From positions 62,001 to 126,000 of the forward strand of contig CALYLW010000731.1 of assembly GCA_944989445.1 (NCBI GenBank): DNA of 64,000 bases, in the 5' to 3' direction. This stretch comes from Ampullaceana balthica. Its lineage: Eukaryota > Mollusca > Gastropoda > Lymnaeidae. The notes under the pieces are model-generated. The model was not told where the DNA came from, searched no databases, and was given only the letters and a program-made list of their open reading frames with translations. Each line of letters begins with the position of its first letter. The stretch's first letter is position 1. Shown here piece after piece: positions 1 to 13,300 of this stretch. A program made the position numbers and the translations under genes.

Positions 1-457
1 TTCATTTGAAAAAGCTAAGTTTAAAGTATAGACACGAGATTTTCGCAATAGTTGTGGGGTTGTCTGAAATAACTAATCAGCCCTACCCCCCCACCCCCAT
101 CCCCCGCCCATACAATAAATAGTAAAGATACAATCAATACAATTTGTTTTACAGTGGCATTTAAGGTATGAAGTTATAGCCAAACTTGTTTCTTAACCAA
201 CTGCATGCCAAAATTTGTACTTGAGCATCTTGTTAGCGAAATCATCATAGTTCAAAGGTCAAGTGCTGCAAGTATGAGCCTCTCACGTCTAATTTTTTAT
301 GGTTAATCACATTTGATGACATAACTAAAAAAAACAAAAAAAACTGACTAGATGGATGACCGTGTCAAGTCTAAAATTAGACGGTCATATTCACAGGAAT
401 AGTATAAATGTAACCCAAATTAGGGGAGAAAATACTGTGACACATAAAACCACAGTT

Positions 458-521
458 ATGGCGCTTCTACTGGCAAATGCAGCTTTTATTGTGATGTTAA
501 TTCATGTTTGTGCATCAAAAG
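458..521 (+). CDS. Gene 1 exon 1: signal peptide
   Basis: ATG at 458 opens a 21-codon segment with hydrophobic core LLLANAAFIVMLI followed by HVCASK, a typical signal peptide with a cleavage site near Ala-Ser. The exon ends in phase 1 at AAAAG|gtacga. An in-frame ATG lies upstream at 356 and would add 34 polar residues before the hydrophobic core. The 458 start is preferred because it puts the core at the N-terminus. Confidence 0.78.
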
Positions 522-3500
522 GTACGAAGATAGTCAAACGAAAAATCTTTAACGGATAATGATTTGAACAATTTGTACAGTATCTATAAATTTAATAAAA
601 CTATATTGAAGTTAGATTTTTGTCATCGAACAGTCATGTTTAATCTCTTTGTTTAGTCTCAGATCATATCCGGGGTTAGTTATACAAATTTGAATCAACA
701 GTTACTAAGAACACTGTGAAATCTACATAAAGCTTTATGATCACAAAATAGAAAACAAAAATGAAGTAATTTTATTCAACAAGCGGGCTTAAGAACAGAA
801 AAAAACACAGACTTAATTAGAGCTTAAGATGTCAGTAATAAGTTTAACTTGTTTAATATGTTCAATGACATTAACCAGGTAAGATTGATATGAAGTAGTT
901 GTTTTTTTTTAAATGTCTACACGGCTATAGCTTTTTGTTAGAAAAAAATTGAACTGACTGACAAAATGTTTGTTTAGAGAATCCTCTTTCAGGTTGCACC
1001 ACTGGTTGGTTTGGATCGAAATGTCAGTACAAATGTCAGTGTACAGAGGACAAGTGTGACGTCAACGGTTCATGTATCAACAATGTAAAGTGCAAGCATG
1101 GGTGGTTCGGTCCGTTGTGTCAATATCGTAAGTTGAGCTCTTCAGGGTGAAGTTAAATAAAACATATATATTTGCTCCAGCCAAGGAGGTTTGGTTTATC
1201 AAACCTCCTTGGCTCCAGCTATGGTGAAGTAAAACTTATGTCACAGTTTGCGACCGAAAAAACGAAATAATAATTCAGAAATTCAACATTAAATTTTTAT
1301 GTTTGAAAAACAATGTAAACAAAATGTTGCGTTACAAACAATATCTCTTAAAAGTTTTCAAGGAGTTTACGTCAAATAAGTAACGTTTCTTATTTTAAAA
1401 ATGTAAGAGCTGGAGCGTTTATTTGTTTTTATTTCATTAATGAAATCAATACTAACCATAAATATAAGTGTAGTTTAGACATTTCAAGAGATTATGTTTG
1501 ACATTATTTATAGAGCATTAACGAAATTTAGACCTATGACTTAAGATATATATTTTTTAAATTCAAGCCACATCGTTATTATTTAAAAATTTATTGATAT
1601 AAATATATCCCCTCGCTGTTATTCTTGAAGGCATACTGGAGTAGGGTACGCAGACTTGCTTTACTCCACTACTTACTGGAAAGGCCTCGGAGGTGTGCAC
1701 CATTATAGCACACTATGCCCTGCATGTTATCGTGGAGCTGTTTAATGATCATGTTAATCAGACGGAGAGGGGAGCCTATTTTTATTAGGATCTAGAAAAT
1801 GCCACTATAAATATACATATAAAGAGGAAAAGAGAAGAATAAAAAGAGTGCGAGGGGGCAGAGAGAGTAAGAGAAATAGAGCGGGATTAAAAGCAACTCA
1901 TTGGTTATCAGTAAAAGATTATATAATTTCCACTCAAATTATCAACATTTTAACGTGATTTTTAAAATAACATATAATTATTCATCTTCTTTTTTAAAGA
2001 GTTTGCGATAATGTTAAAGTTCTAATAACTGTAACGGAATGAGCCATAATACCAGCACCTTGTCACTTAGTTTAATTTCTTTTAGAAGTAAATTATGCAG
2101 CTGTTAACAATTTTGTCAATAAAAAAAAAGAAAGCATAAGAGTGAATTTGTCTTTGCAGCTGACTTAAATGTGTTTCACTTTCGATATGAGTAATCTTCA
2201 ACAACAAAACACAGGCGACCATCATGGTTGAAGGTCTTACAATTGTACATCATATTTAGTGTCTAGTTTGATATTGAATAGGTCCTTAAACTGACTTCTT
2301 TATTTAAAAAAAAATACTTAACGCTTAAACATTTTTGAAATATGTCTAATGAATTTAAAACGTAAACATTTCCACTTGTTTGTGTTCGGATCTAGAAAAC
2401 TTATTGGATCTCAGCAACGTCAACATTTCGTATACAAGCGTGAATTCATCTTCTGAAAATGACAAAATAGAATGTGTTAATAATAGCACGCGTTCAACAC
2501 TTGAAATAGAATTCCAAGAGCACTACTTTCTGACATGGATTCGTTTGATTGTGAAAGAAAGAGGTAAGTGTAGTTTTAAATACTCTTATTTCTAATTTTA
2601 CTAGCGCAACCCTTTTTACAAAAGAACTTCTTTAAAAAACTATTTATATACTACGTGGATTTATTAAAAACTTGTTTTTATTAGTCTTAATCGTGTTGTT
2701 TCAAAATCTAAATTTTATGACAAGAAATACATTGACGTAGAAACTATTAATAATAATAATAATTAATAATAATAATAAACTTTAAATGTTAAACTATTTT
2801 AACACTGTAAATGTCACACAGCTTAACATTTAGTAAGATTGCAAATTATTTAATTTAAATTTCTGTTGTTAAATGTCTATTTTCTGTTGGCTTCTCATGA
2901 AAGCAATTAACTGGTAATTCTTCAAAACTAAATGATGTTATGGTATATCCTAATCACGTTGTAATATATTATGAAATTAGGTTTATTTTACTGTTATTTG
3001 TGTATATGTTACAGGGAAATGTATAGAATGGCTGATGGTTTAAGGCAAAGTATGAAATGATTGCTATTTCATTCTTTGCCTAGGCAGTTGTCGTCTGGCA
3101 AAGTATGTAATTGGCCTACCCCACCATTTTCCCAGCAACTTATGTTGGCGGTGGCGTTTTGGTCATTGTTTGATGATGGCGACCATTGCCTGTGAGTGTT
3201 GAAAGTTATTGTAAGACAACGTTTAGTTGATACGAGGTTCCACTACCACATTAAAGGCAATATAGCAAAAATTAATCTCACGACGTCAGTTTATATCATC
3301 AGGCTGAGATTCCACAGACGATCTCCCATAACGTTTCCCCTTGGATTGCTGTGTGACCATATCGGAAGAGAATGTAGTGCTAGGAAAGGAATCACGCCAT
3401 GTCGACATGCATCGACCGTTCTAGGATGAGTTATCTAAAGTAAGAGCCAATGCTGCTGAAATCAGCGATTTTGAAACCGAAACTGTTACCAAATATTGCT

Positions 3501-6500
3501 GGACGATGTGAAAATGGCTTAGACCACCATTAAGCAGTAACCACGGGACTATTGTCTGGTGAAACACTATGATGTCATGATCGTGGAAAATAAGAGTAAA
3601 TTAATCTAACCTGTTAAAGAAGGCGTGAGTGTCATTCTGTTTTACGTCGCGGACTCCGAGATATTTGACGTACTTCATAAAGCCAATTTGTCCATTGGTT
3701 ACGGAGGAGAGTACAGAATGTTGAAAGAACGTTCACCCTATAACAAGAACGCTACCCGTCAAGATGTTGAACTGTATATTAACCTTAGTGAATCTTGCCA
3801 GAAAAAAGGCGTAAAAAAAGCATTGTAGTTAGGCCAATGGCTTTTTCTGAATTCAACTCTCTTTGTCAGGTAGATCTCATCGACGTTCAATCCCATCCTA
3901 ATGGGGAATATAAGTTTATAATGGTGTATCAAGATCATCTCATCAAGTTCATGGTTTTCAAGGCCCTGAAGACAAAGAGAGCACAATAAGTAGCATACCA
4001 GCTCGTAGACATATTTACATTACTTGGTGCTCCAATGATTCTACAGTCCGATAACAGCAGAGAATTTGCAAACAATGTGGAAAGCAGCCTAATGAAGTAC
4101 TGGCCCTCGTTCATGATTTGCCACGCCACATACAAAGCCATGTGAACGTCGAAAAAGCTAACCAGGACATCAATAAAATGAACAAACAAAAACTTTTTGA
4201 AAAGATGAGGCCCAGCTGCAGTGAGGACAGTAGAATCTCGCATGAAAAAGCAGAAAATATTTTTTTAGTTACAAACTAATTAGTCACACATGGGGACTCA
4301 GAACTTTTGTGTTAGTTGATCAAATTTTATATCTCACATTAAATCCCACAATCGATCACAATAAATATCAATAAAACTTCTGAATTCTGAGTCCCCCTGA
4401 CTGAGATTGCCTTAACTCCCCTTTGCTGTAAAACGGAGTGGGGAGATAAAAGGTCTGGTCAAGGATGGGTGAACTTGACTCAGCGTGACGCTTAAAATGT
4501 CAACAAAAGCAGGCCGCTACATATAGTTATATAGAGATAAACTAAAAATACATTAATTTAATTACGGTACATTCGAGCAATCTGAATATTTAATAGCTTA
4601 ATCCTTCCCACAAGTTAAACCTACTGTGAACATTTCAGCCCTCTAGCAAGTCAGAATACGTGTTTACGAGCTTTTTGAAATAGTTGACGACATATACTGA
4701 TCCTGAAGACATATACAGACCCGGAAGCGTGCACGAGTTAATAGGATAGGGGCCTCAAAAATATGCTGTGCTCTTGGGTGCAAGATGAAATGACTATCCA
4801 CTTGAGTGAGGGGTTAAGGTTCGTCCGACTCAAGAAAAACAGTGCTTTTCATTCTGGGATTAAAAGATAACTATACAAAGCTCTCTTAGGATGCAGACTT
4901 AATGTAGGCCTCACAACGTCGTTCCTCCTTGACGATGTTTTACAAGATGTGGAATCAGAGGAAAACATCGAAAAAATAATACAGAGCCTGCATCATGTAC
5001 TTTTTTTTTGTGGACTGGGCGCCCCCTTTGTTTTTTTATTTTATAATTAACCATCATCAAATCCTCTTTTTACATTGTTCCCATTTCCAAAATTAAAATA
5101 TGAGCTAAAACAATGACGTCCTATAATATTTTTTTACAGCGCATCTTTAATTTGCACACCTTTTGATGCATTGGTGCAGTAATTTGGTGCGCTGCTTTCT
5201 AAAACTAGTAGAGTCACGGACAGACACTACAGACTTGACATATTGATATATATATATATATATATACCAGTGTATTACATGTCAAACATGACGGAAATTT
5301 TCAAAATGGATATATTTCAGTTTTTTTAATTGACCATTTTGCCTGAAAGCCGCATAGTAAATAATCAGAAAATGTAGAAACCAAGAAAGAAATATTAAAT
5401 CTCTTTTCCACATTGAACAATTTTATGCGGGCGTTTGAAAATAGCGTTGTTTTTTTTTGTTTGTTTGCTTATTTTGTTTTTTTTCAGTATTTGTATCAAG
5501 GCTATTTTTTTTAGCGGTGCGCTTTCTAAAATCTAGCGTTACGAACGGGCAAAGCAGAGTAAATATTTTGATTATATATACGAATACACGTGTTATGAGA
5601 AAACCTCCAGGCTTAGGCTTCGAGTTATATACGTTTGCATGAATAATAATGATATAATCAGGATTATAGTAAATGCATAGTGAATTACATACAGCATAAG
5701 GTGATAGTACAGCAAAGAATTTTGAAGTTCGAAGTATTAACAAATATTGCTGAGGAGTCAGCCGAACGTTAACTTACGGCATTGAATAGTGCGCACCAAG
5801 TATGAGTGCACCAATAATACAGTAATGTGAGTTAAAAATAAATTATGTGACTGTAATGTGATCCACATCCAGCACATATTTGATTTGAAGCAGTTAAAGC
5901 TTTATTATTGATTATGACTTGTCATTTTATTCGCCCATTAATCCATACATTATTACCACAACATTACCAAAACATGTAAAAAATAAAATGTAATTTTTAC
6001 ACATGTTAATAACAAAGAACTATTCATTTAGCATGAAACGTAGTAAGCAATGTTTGTCAAAAGATAACTAAAAAGATTAAGTTATCAACTGTTAATCATA
6101 TTTACAATTTAATATAAACGTGTTAGTGATTCACATAAACGTTTTTATTATTGTCAAGTCAGCACCTTTTCAAGATCTATTATGACTTGTCAGTTTATGC
6201 GCCCATTGGTCCATACATTATTACCTTTACATTATCAAAATCATGTAAATAAAAATTGTAACAATTTACAAATATGAATAACAACGAACTATTTATTTTA
6301 TATGAAACCTTTGAAGTAAAGTTAATCACTGGCTAAAAGTAATTATTAAAGTTTCAACAGGTAATCGCATATAAAATTTAATATACACGTTTCAGGAATT
6401 CTAATAAACGTTTTCATTATTGTCAAGTCAGCACCCCTTCAAGTTCTATATTAAAAGCAAAGATTTTTTATTCCAAATTAGTCTAAGACGCATTAAAATA

Positions 6501-8308
6501 TTACATGTAAATATCAATCAAACAAAAACTATTGTGGGGAGGAGTCCGATTTTTAAATATGTTATTTTTTTAAACATACAAATATGCAATCTCAAAGTAT
6601 TTAAAAGAAAAACAAACGCTAAACTGAAGCATCAGTTGGAAAATTTCATTTGCAGTAATAAATAATGATTTTGTAGTTCAAAACCCATCGAAACTTGACA
6701 ACCAAACGACAACCACTTGTAAATTTCATAAACCGAAAAACAAATGCTATATATTAATATACAAAATTAAATTTATAATTACGTACGTAATATTGACAAG
6801 GACACATACACAAAAACGGTCATTTAATACACACAAAAAATAATAACAATTTTAATCACATCAATTAAAACATGGCTCTTTTTACTTCATTCCCTTCACA
6901 CATTAATAAAATCTCAAAAAATGACGTCACGTCACAATATTTTATGGCGCTGACGAGAAACACATTTTGCTATAATCTCGAAAGCAACTTTTTATTTTTT
7001 TTATCGGGAGATACCTCGCATAGCGTAGGACTGACTGACAGACACTACTGACTTGCGTGACAATTTAATATTCACGTGTTAGTAATTCACATACATGTTT
7101 TTATTATTGTCAAGTCAACACCTTTTCAATATCTATTATGACTTGTCAGTTTGTGTGCCCATTGTCAACACAATATTGCCTTTACATTATCAAAAATATG
7201 TAAACAAAACATTGTAACTATTTACAAATATGAATAACAATGAACTATCTATTTTGCATGAAACCTTTGAAGTAAAATTTATCACTGGATAAAAGAAAAT
7301 ATTAAAGTATCAACATTTAATCGTATATTACAATTTAATATATTTTAAGAATTCAAATAAACGTTTTCATTATTGTCAAGTCAGCACCCCTTCAAGTTTT
7401 ATATAAAAAGCAAAGATTTATTCATCCAAATTAATCTAAGACGCATTAAAATATATACATGTATATACATGTAAATAACAATCAAACAAAAACTATTGTG
7501 GTGAGGAGTCTGATTTTACAATATGTTATTTTTTAACATACAAATATGCAATCTCAAAGTGTGTAAAAGAAAAACAAATGCTAAACTGAAGCCTACGTTG
7601 ACAAATTTCAATTGCAGTAATAAATAATGGCTTTGTATTTCAAAACGCATCGAAACTTGACAACCTAACGACAACCAATTGTACATTTCATAAACAGAAA
7701 AACGAATGTTATACATTGATGTATAAAATTAAATGTATAATTACGTACATAATATTGACATGGACACAAACACGAAAACGGACATTTAATAAAAAATAAT
7801 AAAAAAAATATTTATCCCATAAAATAAAACATGGCTCTTTTTACTTTTTCCCCTTCACACATTAAAAAAATAAAAGCTCAAATAATGATGTCACGTCGAA
7901 ATATTTTATGGCGAGAAACACATTTTGTTAATCTCGAAAGCAACATTTTTACTTCTTTATTTTCATTTTTTTAAAGGGAAGTTACCTCGCATAGCGTCAC
8001 GGACAGAAAGACAGACGTTTCAGAGATAGCAAATTATGTATATTGATTGTTACGTGGTGCGTAATATATTTACACATTCTTGTGTGATGTAGCGTGAGGG
8101 GATGTGACGTCATATTGTATTTAGTTTCAAAATTACTTATTTGAATCGACTTTAAACGTAATCTAGAATGGCGGACAGAGGTGCGTGAGGGCATTTATGT
8201 CGCGGAAGTATCCCTCATGGCTTTGAGTGAAGAGAGAAGGGCCAGGAGAAAGGGGAGGGGGGCAGAGGAGCAGGAGTACACGCCATCGTCCCATGAAGAC
8301 GGATGGTT

Positions 8309-8378
<70 letters not shown>

Positions 8379-9472
8379 CTAGTGTATTACCCGTTAAAAA
8401 TGACGGAAGATTTTAAAATAAATACATTTCAGCTGAAATCTATTTATTTTGTAAAAATACTCATCATAATAAAATGTAATGTAATACAGAACTTTTATTT
8501 ATTTTATTTATTTTTATTTTATTCATTTATTTTCATATTGCACAATTATATGTGGAACGTTCGAAAAGAGTTATTTTAGGTGCAGTAATTTGGTGCGCTG
8601 CTTTCTAAAATTAGAATCGTCACGGACAGACAGACGTGACATACAATGCAAATTATGTATGTTGATGATTTCTCTTGAATAAAAAAATCGGAAAGTCTTT
8701 TTGGAAATTGCGTTTAAGTACTCATGCGAGTTTGTATTACTTGTTTTATGTGACACTATATATTATATATTAAATTTTAACTGATAACTTGCTATGTCTT
8801 AATTACAGCTATGTCAGTATTCGATGCTACGAATATTACATTCAAAAGAAATCCAGCTGATACCGGAATAAACAAATGTGTCAATACTAAAACCTATTTA
8901 CAACGAGATAAAAATATTATAGATGTAGTATGTGATCTGAAAGATACTTTCAGTATTGTCATTATAACTGGAGATATGGTCAAGGATATCTCTGCTATCC
9001 AGATCAGTGGAGGTAACAATGGGCTGTGGGATTAACCCTTGATTAATTTAGATAAAAAATAGTTTACATGTTATTTTTCAAAAGACTGTAATAAGGTTAT
9101 TCCATTACGCATGTAGTTATAGAAATGATTTTAAAAATCACATTCTTTTATAATAATTTTTTAAATCCTTATTCTTGATAATACATTTACATAGATAATT
9201 GTGCTACACTTCAGGACGAAATGTTGCCTTGCGTCAATTTGCTCAGCAGTCGAGTAATTACAATGGTTTAAACTTCAGTCAAGCTAGTACTGCAGTAGAC
9301 GGTAACACCAGCATATTTATGGAGAAAACGTGCTCCCATACTGCTGATAAGCGTCAAGACATGAACCCAAATTGGAATCTAACGTTGGCTCAACCACAAG
9401 TTGTTCATCGCTACATTCTTTATAACAGTAAGGAATTGAATCGAAATGTCGTTCTAAATGGAGTGTGTCTTA

Positions 9473-9521
<49 letters not shown>

Positions 9522-10338
9522 GGCTGCGGAAATTATCGATTAATTTCTCGATTAATCGTTAAACATTTTATCGATTAAATATCGATTAAAATAATTTTAA
9601 TCGATAAAAATTCGATTAATATTTAAGAAAATATTTATAATATTTTTAAAAATTTTAGTAATAAATAATAAATTATTAATAATTAATAATAATTTATATA
9701 TATTTTTTTACGTACAAACATCTCCCGCGTAATATTAAAATTTATTTTATTAATTTATGTTGACCGGCAGACGTCAACTATAAAATGGCTGACAGCCAGA
9801 GCCGTCTTTACACCATTTTGGGCTCCCGGGCAAAGAAATAGTGTTGGGCCCTTCCCCCGCAGGAATAAAAGATGAATATACATAATATATATAAATAAAC
9901 ATATTCCCATGGGGCCCATATGCTCGTGGGCCCCCGGACAAATGCCAACGGGCCTATGCGTTAGACGGCTCTGCTGACAGCATCAGCGCAGTTAAATTTA
10001 AACATATAACTAGAAAGTTGAGCAAATATGTTGTTTTTAAGCTAACTGCGGATGGCAAAGTCGAAGATGGTGAAAACGTTTACTGTGTCCACTGCCATAA
10101 ACAATTCTCTTTTAAAGGATCAAATACATCGCTGACGTACCACCTTCATCACAAATCAAGTATCAACACATTGTCATGAAATTTAGTTCAAAATATTCTT
10201 AATTTTCAATGTCCGTGAGAAATGTTCAGTTTAATGACGTCATAAATTTCTATTTTTGGTTTTAATCGAAATTATCGATTAATTAATCGATAATTTTTCA
10301 AAAGTTAACGATTAAATTTAAATTAATCGATAACAGCC

Positions 10339-10383
<45 letters not shown>

Positions 10384-13300
10384 TTGGCTTGTTTAAAGTA
10401 ATTGTGATGGAGTCACAGCATCCAAGCCCGTTTTAAAATTTTTGACGTTGATGCATACGCCATATTTATAACGCTTTTGTTTGTTTTTAAAACATGTTTA
10501 TTTTTTTAGTTTGAATTATTTTTTGGCCTAATTTATTTAAACACTTAAAATATTATTTGAAAATCTTGGCAAGAAACGGTTTCTCAGAACAACGAATAAA
10601 CAAATACCTTACCTGGATCTTGAAAAGGTGGACAGTAACACATAAAAAAGACTTCAGAAAAATGCAATACACTTTGAATTAAAATGATTTGCTTAACAAG
10701 AAACTAGGTTATATATAAACAGTGGTATCAAATGGTATTCTAACAAGTAGGTAGCAGAAATGAATTAATTTCAAGACGAGTTTAACTTTTTGTAGAAATG
10801 TTCTTCATTTAAACTCAATCAAATAAAACGGACCTAATTTTTAGCGGAGTATTTATTGGCCTTAAAAACATCCGCTGTACATATTTCATTTTTTTTTATT
10901 TAAAAAAAAATTCAGTCGATGTCAAAGTAACATATTTAAGAGCCAAGTTTGGATATCAGTTAGTTGAAAAATTAAAAATTAAATATAAGTCATTCCTAAT
11001 ATACTTAAATAAGTTTACTAAGAATATAGCCGTGAGAGCCAGTACGGATTAACAAAATGTACCGCGAAGAACTTAGCGGACGCCAGCTTCCAATGGGGGT
11101 AACACCCTAGGTAGGCCCCTTGATGATCCCCCGCCCACTGGCAGTCCTTATCCAATGAGACTCGTATGCCAAGCTGGGGTGGCACCAAGTTTGTTGGAGT
11201 CGAAGTAGGGAATTCCACTCCTCCTTGTGAGGTCACTTTTAGTGGGAGGCATCTTAGACCATGTCCTGGATGCCCAGGCGGCTGTTAGGTTCCCTTGGGA
11301 GAGGGAAATAGTTGCTGGGAATGTTTTCCGGAAAGACTAGGCTCGGAGCTGCTGACTTCCTTCAACATGTAGGTTCAAAAGAAATTTTAAAACACTTATA
11401 TAACTGGAAGCCTGGCTAAAAAATTAGCAAACACAATACAAAAACTACTCGGTCCTGCCAATGATAAAAAGTGACTGGAATAAGTTTTCATGAAGAATAT
11501 TTGTGGCGACAACAGTATATGTGTATAATTGCTCCTATTTATCCAAACACTAGCAACTAATTTTCCAGATGAGCAGCCACTCAAAGTGTCGTATTCACAG
11601 ATTAATGACAAACCGCAACTTTTATAGGAACTATATATAATGGGCAGACCATTGATAATAGGCCATTAACAAATTATAGAATAAGTGATGTAGTTGACTG
11701 AATGTCCTGAACTTATTTGCATGATTAGTAGACTTAGTGCCTTTTCTGGGCTCTGTGAATTGTTTGAACGTTTTTTCATTGCTGAAAAATGTAGATGTAT
11801 ACTGTATTTACATATCAGGTACCGCGTAGAGAAAAGTGAATTAGGAGTGAAAATTAAAGCTGTTTTGACATCATTCAATGACATAAATAAACAAAAATAA
11901 AAGATTGCGTCACAAAAAACACTTGTGATTGATGTAAACGTTGATGAAGCTTGGAAAATTATTTTTTAAAGATTCAAGAACAAAGAACAAACAAACAAAA
12001 ATGGCTTTGAAATATAAAAGATAATTGAAGGAATTGATACGTAGATCAAAGAATTTCAGAGTAGCCTCAAAAAGGCATCCCATTTTAAAAAACAAATTAT
12101 AATTTCATATTTTAAAGTGATTATAAATGAAATAATGTTAGGCTATCACATTGCGAAATAAATAAATTGTTACGCTAAAACTCAAACATTACTTTTAGGG
12201 TTTCCTTATTTGTTTTTAAATAGGTCAACAGTACAAATATATTTTTAACTTATTTCATTATCAAAGGCACTTATTGATTTTCACAATAAAAGTTTTGGAA
12301 TATTGTATTAATTTTAAACACTTAATAAAAAAACGTAAAAAAACAAGTTTTTTACTATAAATCCTTTATGTACGAGACGTAACTAAAAGAATGTTCATTA
12401 TAATACGCAGCGGAAGACCATCCAAAAATAAAAAAATTGTAGTTGTGTCGTAAAACATGTTTAATATATTGCGCACCGATCAGGAATATGTTTATAAAAA
12501 GTGTTGTCAGTAAAATACGCACCTTATTTCGCGACAGAAAGGTCGATCAATATAATACGCACCGCGACACTCTATCTCAAAAAATAACATGATACATAGA
12601 GAAAAAAAGAGATAAATAAAATAATCTTAAAAATCAATAATTTAATTACGGTACATGCGATCGATCTGATAGTTTTTATCATCGCCACCAAACTGCCTGC
12701 TAAATTTCAGCTCGCTAGCTTACGAGGAAGTGGGTTAAAAATCGATCCAAAGTTTTGGCGACAAGCAATCAAGGGTGCACGCAAGCAGACACCACGAGTT
12801 AATATAAAGGATTTAAAAATGATTATTACTTTTGATTTAATGCTTGTGAACTTAAAAGCTAGCATTAAAAAAATTGCAGTACTAGCTTGGTTGGTAATTT
12901 AAACGATTTTTTTTTATAACGATAACATTTTTTTTTAAATTCAAAATATTTGACACCAAGCATAAGAAAAATTTACAATTTTTTTTGTGGGAGGAAAATG
13001 AGGAATTCAATTGAACTTACAACATATTACAGTGGGAAATTTTGAAAAAAGCTTTAATAAATCTTAAAGAAGGATTTACACCAGTTTTGAGTTAGGTCAT
13101 GGAGACAGAAACCATGGATCGTTCCCAGGGAATGAATGTGGTGTAGGAGGCCAAAGCCCTACATGAGCTTAGTACCATGTATGATGATGATGATGTAACT
13201 TAGATAAATATAAAATAAAGTTCGAAATTTATAGGAATAATGCTAAATTATTTAACTATTTGTAATTTATAGGAAAAGGCCAAGAAAGAAGACTAAGAAA

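Larger units (their letters stand above)
9475..10381. repeat. TA tract split by a hAT insertion
   Basis: TA repeats at 9475-9518 and 10342-10381 are the two halves of one microsatellite, interrupted by the element at 9519-10341. It lies about 50 bp past the donor of gene 1 exon 5. Confidence 0.85.

Noticed and set aside
356..457. Upstream in-frame ATG of gene 1 at 356
   Set aside because: It would put 34 polar residues before the hydrophobic signal core. The ATG at 458 gives a normal signal peptide.
8181..8579. 132-codon + frame
   Set aside because: Half of it is a TA tract (I-Y-I-Y) and the rest is repeat sequence.
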